Of a DNA stretch of 64,000 nucleotides, positions 18,039 to 25,488 are shown one piece after another. The stretch is from LMUY01 sp965276785. GTDB taxonomy: Bacteria > Pseudomonadota > Alphaproteobacteria > Acetobacterales > Acetobacteraceae. Within the stretch, counting starts at the first letter, position 1; the number at the start of each line of letters is the position of its first letter. Under the pieces are notes generated by a model. That model ran no database searches. It worked only from the letters and a program-made list of their open reading frames with translations, and was not told the DNA's origin. The translations under genes were made by a program, and so were the position numbers. The DNA lies in NCBI GenBank assembly GCA_965276785.1, contig OZ255629.1:3534001-3598000 (forward strand), in the 5' to 3' direction.

Positions 18039-19051
18039 TGGCTGAGGGTGCGATCTACCTGACGGAGGCCGAGGTGGCCTCGCTTGTCGATCTGACAGAC
18101 GCGATCGACGCACTGGAGGACGCCTGCGCCCGGCAGGGCCGGCGCGAGACGCTGGAAATTCCGAAGGCGCTTGGCACGTTCGGCGACGGCTCGTCGCTGC
18201 ACTCGCTGGGCTCGTCCTTTCCGGATGCGTGCATTGGCGGCTTTAAGAACTGGATCAACACCAAGCGCGGCGCGTCTTCGGTGATGACGGTGTTCGACGT
18301 GGAGCAGGGAAGCCTGTCCGCCATCGTCGAGGCCGGGGCACTCGGGCAACTCCGCACCGCCGCGATCGCCGGCGTCGCCGCGCGCTGGCTGGCGACGCGC
18401 GGCGCATCCGACATGGCGCTGATCGGCACCGGACGGCAGGCCATGATGCAAGTCGCGTCCGTCGCCGCTGTCCGTTCCCTCAAGCGCCTGCGCGTATTCA
18501 GCCCCAGTTCGGACAAACGCCATGCGTTCGTCGAGAAAGCGCGCGAAGCGTTCGCCTTCGACGTGGAGGACTGTGCGAGCGTGGAACAGGCGCTGGAGGG
18601 CGCGGAGATCGCAACCCTGGTCACGCGGGCCACACAGCCATTCGTGCATGCCGACATGCTGGCGCACGGCGCCCACGTGAACGCCGTTGGTGCGATCCTG
18701 CCGGCAAACTCCGAGTTCACGCAGGATGTCTTCGATCGCGCGCGTGCCGTCGTCGTCGACAGCCTGGCCGGCGTGCAGCGCAACTCGCGTGAGTTCATCG
18801 ACCGCTTCGGCGCCCTGGACAGCGGGAGATGGGACACCGTTCAGACGCTTGCGGACGTGATCGCCGGCCGCACGCACCCGGCGACATCGGGGGATCTCAC
18901 GCTGTTCAAAGCGATGGGCATGGGCATTTCGGACCTCGCCGTTGCGCGCCTGGTGATCGAGCGGGCACGGGACCGGAAGATCGGCACGCCGATCGCACCC
19001 CGTCGTCCTGCCTCGCCGCGCTGGCGGTCCGATAGGCTGGCGGCAGAGTAG
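18035..19051 (+). CDS. Ornithine cyclodeaminase/mu-crystallin-family protein
   Basis: A 338-residue NAD(P)-binding protein. The substrate domain contains GGFKNWINTK with the conserved Lys; QLRTAAIAGVAARWLA and MALIGTGRQAMMQVASVAAV form the nucleotide-binding start, and VNAVGAILPANSEF follows. Family members deaminate ornithine or reduce cyclic imines, imino acids and ketimines. Its presence suggests that the degraded compound contains nitrogen, giving an imine or amino acid intermediate. It overlaps the FAH gene by four bases and is followed at once by the SnoaL-like gene. Confidence 0.85.
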   Translation: MMAEGAIYLTEAEVASLVDLTDAIDALEDACARQGRRETLEIPKALGTFGDGSSLHSLGSSFPDACIGGFKNWINTKRGASSVMTVFDVEQGSLSAIVEAGALGQLRTAAIAGVAARWLATRGASDMALIGTGRQAMMQVASVAAVRSLKRLRVFSPSSDKRHAFVEKAREAFAFDVEDCASVEQALEGAEIATLVTRATQPFVHADMLAHGAHVNAVGAILPANSEFTQDVFDRARAVVVDSLAGVQRNSREFIDRFGALDSGRWDTVQTLADVIAGRTHPATSGDLTLFKAMGMGISDLAVARLVIERARDRKIGTPIAPRRPASPRWRSDRLAAE

Positions 19052-19465
19052 ATGACCCCGGCCGAGGCGATGCTGGCGGAGCATGGCTGCGTATCGGTCT
19101 GCACCCGCTTCTACCATCACCTGGACCGGCGCGACGACCAGCTTCTCGCCTCGCTGATGGCGGCGGACGGGGTCTGGATGCGGCAGGGAAAGCCGGTGGC
19201 CGGCCCGCAAGCGGTCCTGGACGCCTTGGCGAAGAACGCGCCGGATCGCAAGACGCGACACCTGCTGAGCAACGTGGTCGTCACCCTGCTCGATGACGGC
19301 AAAGCGGCCCGCGTTGCCTACGACCTCGCCGTCTTCGTGCAGGAAGGCGAAAGTCCGGCCAGGCATACCGCCGTCCTCACCGGCGAGGACCGTCTCCAGC
19401 ATAACGGCACGGATTGGCGCATCGCGCGAAAGGAGGCGGCCGTGCTGTTCCGCCTCGGCGGCTGA
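19052..19465 (+). CDS. SnoaL/NTF2-like protein
   Basis: A 137-residue protein whose start abuts the previous stop. It reads as a single NTF2-like cone: an N-terminal helix ending in FYHHLDRRDDQLLASLM, then VWMRQGKPVAGPQAVLDAL, TRHLLSNVVVTLLDDG and a closing beta hairpin with WRIARKEA. This is the usual pattern for SnoaL-like cyclases, isomerases and dioxygenase small subunits. Many such proteins bind small hydrophobic or aromatic compounds without known catalysis. Its role in the pathway cannot be deduced beyond co-expression. Confidence 0.75.
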   Translation: MTPAEAMLAEHGCVSVCTRFYHHLDRRDDQLLASLMAADGVWMRQGKPVAGPQAVLDALAKNAPDRKTRHLLSNVVVTLLDDGKAARVAYDLAVFVQEGESPARHTAVLTGEDRLQHNGTDWRIARKEAAVLFRLGG

Positions 19466-19515
19466 CCAGGTTGCCGCTCGGCAGACAACAACAAGACGAA
19501 GGAAATCGTCCGGCA

Positions 19516-20889
19516 ATGACCATGGCATCCTCTCCCGATACCGGCACGTCGTTCCTGGACGGGCGCCCGTGCTCGGGCCTGCAAATCAGGACACTGATCT
19601 TGTGCGGCCTGATCGGCGTGCTGGACGGCAACGATACGCAGATCATGGGTATCGGCGCGCCCTCCATTGCAGCCGCGCTCCACGTCGCCCCGAGCGCCAT
19701 GGGATGGGCCATCTCGGGGTCATGGGTTGGTGCGGCAATCGGTGCTGTCGTGCTCGGAGGGTTTGCCGACCGTGCCGGGCGCAAGCCCGTCCTGATCTCG
19801 GCGGTCCTGGTCTTCGGCCTCTTCACGCTGCTGACGCCGTTCGCCGACAGCCTGCCGATGCTGGTGGCACTGCGGGTGCTGGCCGGCATCGGGCTTGGCG
19901 GAGCCACGCCCTGCTTCCTTTCGCTCGCATCCGAGTACACGCCCGCCCGTTTGCGCGCCAGCGTCGTCAGCCTGGTCTGGGCGGCGTTCCCGCTGGGCAT
20001 CCTCATCGGCGGTTTAGCCAATGGCTGGATGTTGAGCCGTTTCTCCTGGCACAGCGCTTTCTATGTCAGCGGGACGATCCCGATCGTTGTCGCACTCCTC
20101 CTGCTTGCCCTGTTGCCGGAGTCGATCGGTTTCTTGCTGGTTCGCCGGCCGGGTGATCCGAGGGCGGCACGCATCGTCGGTGCCATCGCGCCGGGCTTGC
20201 CGCTGGACGCGGCGGCGATGGCCGTAAGCGGCCCGGCCCAGCATCACTCCGCCAGTCCGGCCGACCTGTTCCGATCCGGTCGAATGGGGCCGACGCTGTG
20301 CCTGTGGCTGGCGCTGTTTGCCTGCTTCGGGACGACCGCTTCCATGGCGTGGCTCCCGACCATCCTGCAGCAGAACGGCGTGTCCCCCGCGGCCTCTGCC
20401 ATCGCCGCCTCGTTCCTCGGATTCGGGGCGTTGCTGGGCATGGCCGTCGCGGGACAACTGGTGGACCGCTTCGGCATCGTGGCGGCGCTCGCCGCCCCGG
20501 TCATGGCCGGCGCCGCCGCGACCGCTGCCATGGGCATTTGGCCTGGTTCGGCGCTGGCGGCGTCGGTGTTCGTCACCTTGGTGGGCGCGCTGGTCGGGAT
20601 CGGTGCGTCTGGCGGCATTTCGCTGGTCACGTTGGTCTATCCCACGGCCATGCGCTCGACCGGAGCAGGCTGGGCCATGGGCCTGGGGCGTGTCGGGCAG
20701 GTGGCGATCCCGGGCGTCTTTGCGGTGCTGCTGCACGGCGGGTGGACGGCCCAGAGCATCTTCGCCGCTCTGGGTGTCGTGCCGTTGCTGGCGACTGGGG
20801 CGTTGCTGCTGTTGGCGCGCACGCTTCGCCCCGAGCAGGCCTCAGCCAGCTTGCCCGCAGCCGGGCTGACCCCACACCCTGCGCCGTGA
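19516..20889 (+). CDS. MFS transporter, aromatic acid:H+ symporter (AAHS) type
   Basis: A 457-residue, 12-helix major facilitator. It has LDGNDTQIMGIGAPSIAAAL in helix 1, as in AAHS members with their helix-1 Asp, and the loop 2-3 motif GGFADRAGRKPVLI near residue 79. A second-half variant of that loop, GQLVDRFG, lies near 313. AAHS transporters import benzoate, gentisate, protocatechuate and similar acids with protons. The ATG at 19516 gives the normal short N-terminus. As last gene of the cluster it supports an aromatic acid-like substrate, though substrate identity is not determinable. Confidence 0.87.
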   Translation: MTMASSPDTGTSFLDGRPCSGLQIRTLILCGLIGVLDGNDTQIMGIGAPSIAAALHVAPSAMGWAISGSWVGAAIGAVVLGGFADRAGRKPVLISAVLVFGLFTLLTPFADSLPMLVALRVLAGIGLGGATPCFLSLASEYTPARLRASVVSLVWAAFPLGILIGGLANGWMLSRFSWHSAFYVSGTIPIVVALLLLALLPESIGFLLVRRPGDPRAARIVGAIAPGLPLDAAAMAVSGPAQHHSASPADLFRSGRMGPTLCLWLALFACFGTTASMAWLPTILQQNGVSPAASAIAASFLGFGALLGMAVAGQLVDRFGIVAALAAPVMAGAAATAAMGIWPGSALAASVFVTLVGALVGIGASGGISLVTLVYPTAMRSTGAGWAMGLGRVGQVAIPGVFAVLLHGGWTAQSIFAALGVVPLLATGALLLLARTLRPEQASASLPAAGLTPHPAP

Positions 20890-20920
20890 GCGGCCGGGTG
20901 CGGAACTTCGCGATCGGCTG

Positions 20921-21691
20921 TCAGGGCACCGACTGGCCGCCGTCCGCGGGGAGTGCGATCCCCGTGGTGAAGGTCGCGTCGGCCAGCAGATAGACGATGC
21001 CCCGTGCGATTTCGGCCGGATCGGCGATGCGCTTCATGGGTGCCAAGCTGGCGAGGAAGTCGCGCTGCTCCTGGGTGCCGCCGGCCAGCATCTCCGTCGC
21101 GGTCCCGCCCGGCGCGATCGCGTTGATGCGGATGCCCTTGGTCGCGTACTCGAGCGCCACGCTCTTGGTCAGCCCGATGACGGCCCACTTGCTCGCCACG
21201 TAGGACGATAGCCCCGGCACGCCGACCAGCCCGCCGACGCTGGCCGTATTGACGATCGCGCCGCCGCCCGAGAGCAGAGCCGGGATTTCGGCCTGCATGG
21301 CAAGAAACACCCCCCGCAGGTTCGTCTCCATCACGCGGTCGAAGTCCCCGACCTTGACCTCCATGAACGCCCCACGTCCCGAAGCGCCGGCGTTGTTCAC
21401 CGCGTAATCCAGCCGGTTGTATTGGCTGATGGCCGTGTCCACCATGCGCTTGAGGTCGTCGGCCTTCGTGGTGTCCGTGACGACAGGGTAGGCCGTGCCG
21501 CCTGCCGCCTCGATGTCGGCGACGACGGCTTGCAAGCGGCCGAGCCGGCGTGCGGCCAGGACGACGCTGGCGCCGAGTCGGGCGAGCTCGCGGGCGGTCG
21601 CCTCGCCGATGCCGCTGCTGGCACCGGTGATGGCGGCGACCTTGCCTGCCAACCGGCGGTCGGTGACGGCATTCTGAGTGGCTTGAGTCAT
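20921..21691 (-). CDS. Short-chain dehydrogenase/reductase
   Basis: A 256-residue classical SDR: AAITGASSGIGEATAREL near residue 19, NNAG near 94, IVNTASVGGLVGVPG with the catalytic Ser, and YVASKWAV (Tyr/Lys) near 163, ending in GIALPADGGQSVP. It is convergent with the MFS gene and lies 38 bp after a truncated SDR remnant on the same strand, so it is probably transcribed from the promoter upstream of that remnant and controlled by the divergent TetR gene. Substrate unknown. Confidence 0.88.
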   Translation of the reverse strand: MTQATQNAVTDRRLAGKVAAITGASSGIGEATARELARLGASVVLAARRLGRLQAVVADIEAAGGTAYPVVTDTTKADDLKRMVDTAISQYNRLDYAVNNAGASGRGAFMEVKVGDFDRVMETNLRGVFLAMQAEIPALLSGGGAIVNTASVGGLVGVPGLSSYVASKWAVIGLTKSVALEYATKGIRINAIAPGGTATEMLAGGTQEQRDFLASLAPMKRIADPAEIARGIVYLLADATFTTGIALPADGGQSVP

Positions 21692-21729
21692 TGTATTACC
21701 TTTCTGTTTCGAAGGTGAGTCCAGTGCGG

Positions 21730-21927
21730 TCAGACGGACGCGACACTGTTGGCGACGAGCACCTGGCCGGATAGCCAGCGCGCGCCGTCGCTCGCGAGAC
21801 GTCGGGCAACGGCCTGTCCGATGCCCCCGCTTGCGCCGGTCACCAGGGTAACTTTGCCAGCCAGGGCGCTGGTGGGGGCAGTTTGCTTCCTGGTGTGGTT
21901 CGTCGCAGGCCCAGTCGGATCACCCAT
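21730..21927 (-). pseudogene. SDR remnant with a large in-frame internal deletion
   Basis: Only 65 codons remain. The first ~50 residues are a normal SDR start (LAGKVTLVTGASGGIGQAVA then RRLASDGA), and the last ~16 (RWLSGQVLVANSVASV) look like an SDR C-terminus. The middle ~190 residues, with the NNAG and YxxxK motifs, are missing. LASDGA occurs naturally both after the first helix and near the end of many SDRs, so recombination between these short matches could have removed the middle. It cannot be an active SDR but still sits directly behind the regulated promoter. Confidence 0.75.
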
Positions 21928-21942
21928 GGTGAAAACCTCAGA

Positions 21943-21982
21943 TGACAGACATAACTTTACACACGTAACTTAATGTCTGTCA
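21943..21982. promoter_or_regulatory. 40-bp dyad operator between the SDR genes and the divergent TetR gene
   Basis: TGACAGACAT (21943-21952) and ATGTCTGTCA (21973-21982) are exact reverse complements with 20 bp between; the dyad continues imperfectly inward. It is the core of the 99-bp gap between the SDR remnant (leftward) and the tetR gene at 22027 (rightward), so a bound regulator could block both promoters. This is a classic TetR autoregulation arrangement. Confidence 0.72.
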
Positions 21983-22026
21983 ACTTATATGCTAGAGGGC
22001 TGCTCTGACTGCAGAGGACGGCATCG

Positions 22027-22671
22027 ATGCAGGGTGAACGGCAGGAACAGAGGAGCGTGCCAAGGCAGCGCAATCCTCGCGGGGGCGGTGACCGGCTTCG
22101 AGCCGAAATCGTCGAAGCGGCAACGCGGTTGCTGGCCCGGCGCGGAGAGGACGAGCCGTTCTCACTTCGCGCCGTGGCAAAAGAAGCGGATATCGCCCCC
22201 CCGTCGGTCTATTTGCATTTTGCCGATAAGACGGCGTTGATCCTCGCAGTCCTGGACAAGCTGTTCACCCAACTCGCAGCGGCGCGGGACGACGCGGAGC
22301 GGGAAACGGCCGAGGCGGGCGGCAACGCCTGGGACCGCTTGCTGGCACGCTCCCTGGCCTACGTCCGCTTCGGGCTGGAGCGGCCGGGTCACTACAAGGT
22401 GCTCTACGAAGGCCGGGCGATCCCAAGGCTGGACGACCCCCGCCTCGCTGCGCTCGGTCAGCCCATGCTGGATCGTACGGCGGAGCTGATCCGCGACGTG
22501 CGGCGGGAACGCCGGGGGAAGCAGGCCGGGGACGCGGAACGGCTTGCGTTGCTGCTGTGGGCCGGCCTGCACGGCGTGGTGTCGCTACAGATCAACAAGC
22601 CTACCATGAGTTGGCCAGAGATGGGCGAACTGACCGAGCAGATGACGCGCGCGATGGTTGGAACGCCCTAA
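22027..22671 (+). CDS. TetR-family regulator
   Basis: A 214-residue regulator: DRLRAEIVEAATRLLARRGE then LRAVAKEADIAPPSVYLHF forms the helix-turn-helix (about residues 22-66), followed by a WHG/TetR_C-type ligand domain with LLARSLAYVRFGLERPGHYKV. It is divergent from the SDR remnant and SDR genes across the dyad at 21943-21982, which it probably binds, repressing both sides until a ligand appears. It is a different subfamily from the regulator at 14377. Confidence 0.88.
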   Translation: MQGERQEQRSVPRQRNPRGGGDRLRAEIVEAATRLLARRGEDEPFSLRAVAKEADIAPPSVYLHFADKTALILAVLDKLFTQLAAARDDAERETAEAGGNAWDRLLARSLAYVRFGLERPGHYKVLYEGRAIPRLDDPRLAALGQPMLDRTAELIRDVRRERRGKQAGDAERLALLLWAGLHGVVSLQINKPTMSWPEMGELTEQMTRAMVGTP

Positions 22672-22741
22672 GTTGCCGTCTCGCATACCCGCGCGCAGCC
22701 GAGCCGGTCGCAGTGTCGCCAACATTACAGCGCTGTTTGAC

Positions 22742-22759
22742 ATCAATGCAATCATTGAT
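22742..22759. promoter_or_regulatory. Inverted repeat upstream of the FitA/VapB-like antitoxin
   Basis: ATCAATG (22742-22748) and CATTGAT (22753-22759) form a dyad with a four-base centre, 11 bp before the antitoxin ATG at 22771. Toxin-antitoxin complexes of this family usually bind such dyads to repress their own operon. Confidence 0.5.
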
Positions 22760-22770
22760 TACGTAGGGGT

Positions 22771-23049
22771 ATGCACGCTAGCAGACGCGCTACTCCAGCC
22801 TCAATCACCATCCGTAATCTCGACTCGGCCCTCAAAGAGCGGCTGCGCGTCCGCGCCGCCCAGCACGGCCAATCGATGGAGGCGGAGGCGCGCCGCATCC
22901 TGCAAACCGCGCTGACGCCGCAGGGCGCTCCGCCTGTGCGCCACCTGTACGACCGGGTTCGCGCCCGCTTTGCACCATTGGGTGGGGTCGATCTCGAACT
23001 GCCTCGCGCGAGCCGGTCCGCGACCCGCCCCGGTTCGACTGAATGCTGA
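22771..23049 (+). CDS. FitA/VapB-like ribbon-helix-helix antitoxin
   Basis: A 92-residue protein. Residues 11-47 (ASITIRNLDSALKERLRVRA then AAQHGQSMEAEARRIL) form the ribbon-helix-helix DNA-binding fold of FitA/plasmid-stability antitoxins. The rest would wrap around the PIN toxin encoded next. It overlaps the toxin by seven bases. It should neutralise the toxin and, with it, repress the operon at the dyad 22742-22759. Confidence 0.82.
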   Translation: MHASRRATPASITIRNLDSALKERLRVRAAQHGQSMEAEARRILQTALTPQGAPPVRHLYDRVRARFAPLGGVDLELPRASRSATRPGSTEC

Positions 23050-23462
23050 TGCTCGATACCAACATGCTCTTCGAGATCATGCGTCCCGAGCCTGAGCACA
23101 AAATCGCGGACTGGATCGTGCGCCAGCCATCGGATGAGTTGTTCACGGCAGCCGTATGCCAAGCAGAAATCCTGGCCGGCCTCGCCATCATCCCGAGCGG
23201 CCGTCGCCGCGCCGACCTGGAGGAGGCTGCGCGCGCCATGTTCGCCGACGATTTTGACGGCCGCGTCCTGCCATTCGACGCCGAAGCGGCGTCTGCCTAT
23301 GCCGAGGTGTTCGCAGCGCGCCGGAAAGTCGGACGGCCGAGCGGGACCATAGATCTGATGCTGGCTGCAATTGCGCACGTGCGCAGGGCGAGCGTGGTCA
23401 CCCGCAACGTGGCCGACTTCGAGGGCATGGGTGTGGCAATCGTCAACCCGTGGGATGAGTAG
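23043..23462 (+). CDS. FitB/VapC-like PIN-domain toxin
   Basis: A 139-residue PIN ribonuclease. The acidic metal-binding residues are visible: Asp in MLMLDTNMLFE, Glu in CQAEILAGLA, Asp in GTIDLMLAAIA, plus the late TRNVADFEG segment. ATG 23043 gives the usual M-x-x-L-D start; ATG 23049 is an alternative. It overlaps its antitoxin. Members cut tRNA or rRNA. All catalytic acids are present, so the toxin is probably active. Confidence 0.87.
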   Translation: MLMLDTNMLFEIMRPEPEHKIADWIVRQPSDELFTAAVCQAEILAGLAIIPSGRRRADLEEAARAMFADDFDGRVLPFDAEAASAYAEVFAARRKVGRPSGTIDLMLAAIAHVRRASVVTRNVADFEGMGVAIVNPWDE

Positions 23463-23495
23463 CCGCGCCGACACTTCGGTTGGAAAGACACGCCG

Positions 23496-23856
23496 ATGAC
23501 CAGGCGGGAGCCAGGGCGGTTTGTCGCCTACCTTCGTGTCAGCACCGACAGCCAGGCCAGATCCGGACTTGGCCTTGAGGCGCAGCGCCAGACGGTCGCA
23601 GCGCACGTCGCCCAGCCGCACGAACTCGCCGGCGCCGACACTGTGCTGCTGATCGACGTGCTGTATCAACTGACCACCGAGCTGCAACTCACGCTATTGC
23701 GCAGTGCTGCCGCGCTGACCCGTCAGCGGCTTATCCTCCGCACCGCCGACCCGGCGGCCGGCTGGCGCAGCATGGTCTCGGCCGGCATGGAGCGGCTGGG
23801 CCGCGGCGCAGGGCACGCCGCTGGCCAACGTGCTCCTGGTCGCCAGCAGGCATTGA
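23496..23856 (+). pseudogene. Chimera of a serine-resolvase N-terminus and a decayed methyltransferase C-terminus
   Basis: The first ~38 residues (RFVAYLRVSTDSQARSGLGL then EAQRQTVAAHV) are a serine recombinase start, including the catalytic Ser, and then break off. Sequence continues as a class I methyltransferase-like stretch, VLLIDVLYQL and LILRTADPAAGWRS with MERLG. After an apparent deletion and frame change, QGTPLANVLLVASRH with a TGA at 23854-23856 restores the methyltransferase end. The original frame stays open to 24053 but with no recognisable content. Neither half can be functional. Confidence 0.65.
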
Positions 23857-24003
23857 CCCTAACAAAGCATGTGGAGGCGCCCTCGAAGCCTTGTGCTTCG
23901 AGAGCCATTGACCGGAGCTGGCCGGGAGCGCTCTACCTCCCCACGCTGTGTCGAGTGCATTGGATGGACCCGGCCTGGCCGCCTTCCCGTCCGTCAATCA
24001 ATG

Positions 24004-24041
24004 TGTCCGCAATGGCGTCCAAGGCACTGTGTTTGCGGACA
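24004..24041. repeat. TGTCCGCAA/TTGCGGACA inverted repeat
   Basis: TGTCCGCAA (24004-24012) and TTGCGGACA (24033-24041) are exact reverse complements with 20 bp between, lying 15 bp from the left end of the IS element. A related GGTTTGGCGGACA follows the IS right end (25469-25481). From 23857 to 24055 there is otherwise only decayed sequence, including a CTCGAAGC/GCTTCGAG hairpin at 23882-23902. Confidence 0.45.
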
Positions 24042-24080
24042 GACGATCTCTGAGCTGAACCCCTTGGGCGAGACAACAAA

Positions 24081-24980
24081 TCACGGACAGCTCGGCTGCG
24101 TCATAGCCCCGGGCTGCTGCGCAGCAGCCCGGGGCTGGTTTGATTCGAACTCTATCGGCGACAGGTAGGCAAGCGCCGAGTGAAGCCTTTGCCGGTTGTA
24201 GGTGGTTTCGATGAACTCCCCGATGCCGGCCCTGGCATGGGCGAGATCGCGGTAGGCGCTGGCATCGACTTCCTCGTGCTTGAGCGTCTTCATGAAGCTC
24301 TCGGCCATGGCGTTATCGTAAGGACAGCCAGCCCGGCTCATGCTGGGCTGGATGCCGGCGGCCTCAAGCCGGGCAATGTAGTCGCCGCACGCGTATTGAA
24401 TGCCGCGGTCCGAGTGGTGAACCAGGCCGCCGGCGATCACCTCCCGGCTGGCCAACGCCATCTCGAGCGCATCCAGGGCAAGGCTCGCCCGCAGGTGATC
24501 GGCCATCGACCAGCCGACGACCTTGCGGCTGAAAGCGTCCAGCACGACAGCCAGGTAGATGAACGCCTCCGCAAGTCGCACGTAGGTGATATCCGCCACC
24601 CACAGCTGGTTCGTGGCCATGGGCATGAGGTGGCGCGCCAGGTTCGGCCACACCTGCCAGCTGTGACGCGCATCCGTCGTCGGCGGCCTGAACAGCGGCT
24701 TCGCCAGGCACAACAGGTTGTCCTCGCGCATGATCCGGACCACGCGCTTGTGGTTGACGCACCAGCCCTCGCGTCGCAGCAGCGCGCCGATCCGGCGGTA
24801 GCCGTAGTGGCGGTTGGCCAACGCCAGGCGCTGTATGACATCGCGCAGCGCCGTCTCTTCGCGCAGCGGATCGCTGCGGGTCCAGGAGCGATAGTAGGCC
24901 GCCCGGCTGACGCCAGCCAACGCGCACATCCTCCCCACCGAAAGCCCTGCTTCCGGCGTTTCGCCTTGCAAGCGCGTCAT
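24081..24980 (-). CDS. IS3-family transposase OrfB (DDE integrase)
   Basis: A 299-residue transposase: an N-terminal HTH_21 segment (SVGRMCALAGVSRAAYYR), then HYGYRRIGALLRREGW and an rve-type DDE core with Asp in LWVADITYVR, Asp in HHSDRGIQYA and Glu in NAMAESFMKTLK. The ATG at 24980 overlaps the orfA stop (ATGA), so coupling rather than the frameshift used by many IS3 relatives could join expression, although an upstream fusion start in the same frame is open to 25070. Its 3' end lies inside the left terminal repeat. It appears intact. Confidence 0.9.
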   Translation of the reverse strand: MTRLQGETPEAGLSVGRMCALAGVSRAAYYRSWTRSDPLREETALRDVIQRLALANRHYGYRRIGALLRREGWCVNHKRVVRIMREDNLLCLAKPLFRPPTTDARHSWQVWPNLARHLMPMATNQLWVADITYVRLAEAFIYLAVVLDAFSRKVVGWSMADHLRASLALDALEMALASREVIAGGLVHHSDRGIQYACGDYIARLEAAGIQPSMSRAGCPYDNAMAESFMKTLKHEEVDASAYRDLAHARAGIGEFIETTYNRQRLHSALAYLSPIEFESNQPRAAAQQPGAMTQPSCP

Positions 24981-25393
24981 TGCCTGGATGTGGGCGAAGA
25001 CGCGGTCACGCCAGGCGTGGCGCTCGGCCGGCGTGAACCCTCTATGTGCTGCAAGGCGCCTCTGAAACAATCCAGGTCCAGCTGCTGCTGGCCCACCTTG
25101 CGCTCCAGCTCGGCGATCTGCGTTCGCGCCTGGGCCAAGCTATCCGCCTTGGCACGCGACGCGCGCAAGCCAGCCGCCACAAGGACCTCCGGCGTGCGCG
25201 GGCGCCCGCGTTTGCTCGTCAGCGCCTCCGCGCCGTTCGCGCGAACCCGCTCACGCCAGTGATAGATAATCGTTCGCTGCACATTCAGCTCGATGGCCAA
25301 GGCGCTTGCGCGCTCGCCAGCTTCCAATCGCTCCACAGCCTTCAGCATGAACTCCCGGCTGTGGCGCCCAGACTCGCTCAGGGACATCGGCAC
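24977..25393 (-). CDS. IS3-family transposase OrfA (helix-turn-helix)
   Basis: A 138-residue DNA-binding subunit: REFMLKAVERLEAGERASAL then AIELNVQRTIIYHWRER forms the HTH, and AQARTQIAELERKVGQQQLD forms a leucine-zipper-like coiled coil. It binds the terminal repeats and partners OrfB. It starts 15 bp inside the right terminal repeat and overlaps OrfB by four bases. It looks intact. Confidence 0.87.
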   Translation of the reverse strand: MPMSLSESGRHSREFMLKAVERLEAGERASALAIELNVQRTIIYHWRERVRANGAEALTSKRGRPRTPEVLVAAGLRASRAKADSLAQARTQIAELERKVGQQQLDLDCFRGALQHIEGSRRPSATPGVTASSPTSRQ

Positions 25394-25488
25394 ATTCTCA
25401 TCGTTGGGAGCTGTCCGAATTTACCTGTCTCACTCCAGGGGTTCACTCCACTCTCTCCGGCCAACGGTGGTTTGGCGGACAGGCGCAG

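Larger units (their letters stand above)
24056..25445 (-). mobile_element. Complete IS3-family insertion sequence, 1390 bp
   Basis: The ends are 38-bp imperfect inverted repeats, 24056-24093 and 25408-25445, agreeing at 29 of 38 positions without gaps, both starting TGAACCCCT and ending GGACAGCTC. Inside are orfA and orfB transposase genes on the minus strand. No 3-5-bp target duplication is evident: GAGC lies before the left end and CTCC after the right end. This suggests later rearrangement at one flank or a deletion next to the element. Confidence 0.85.
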
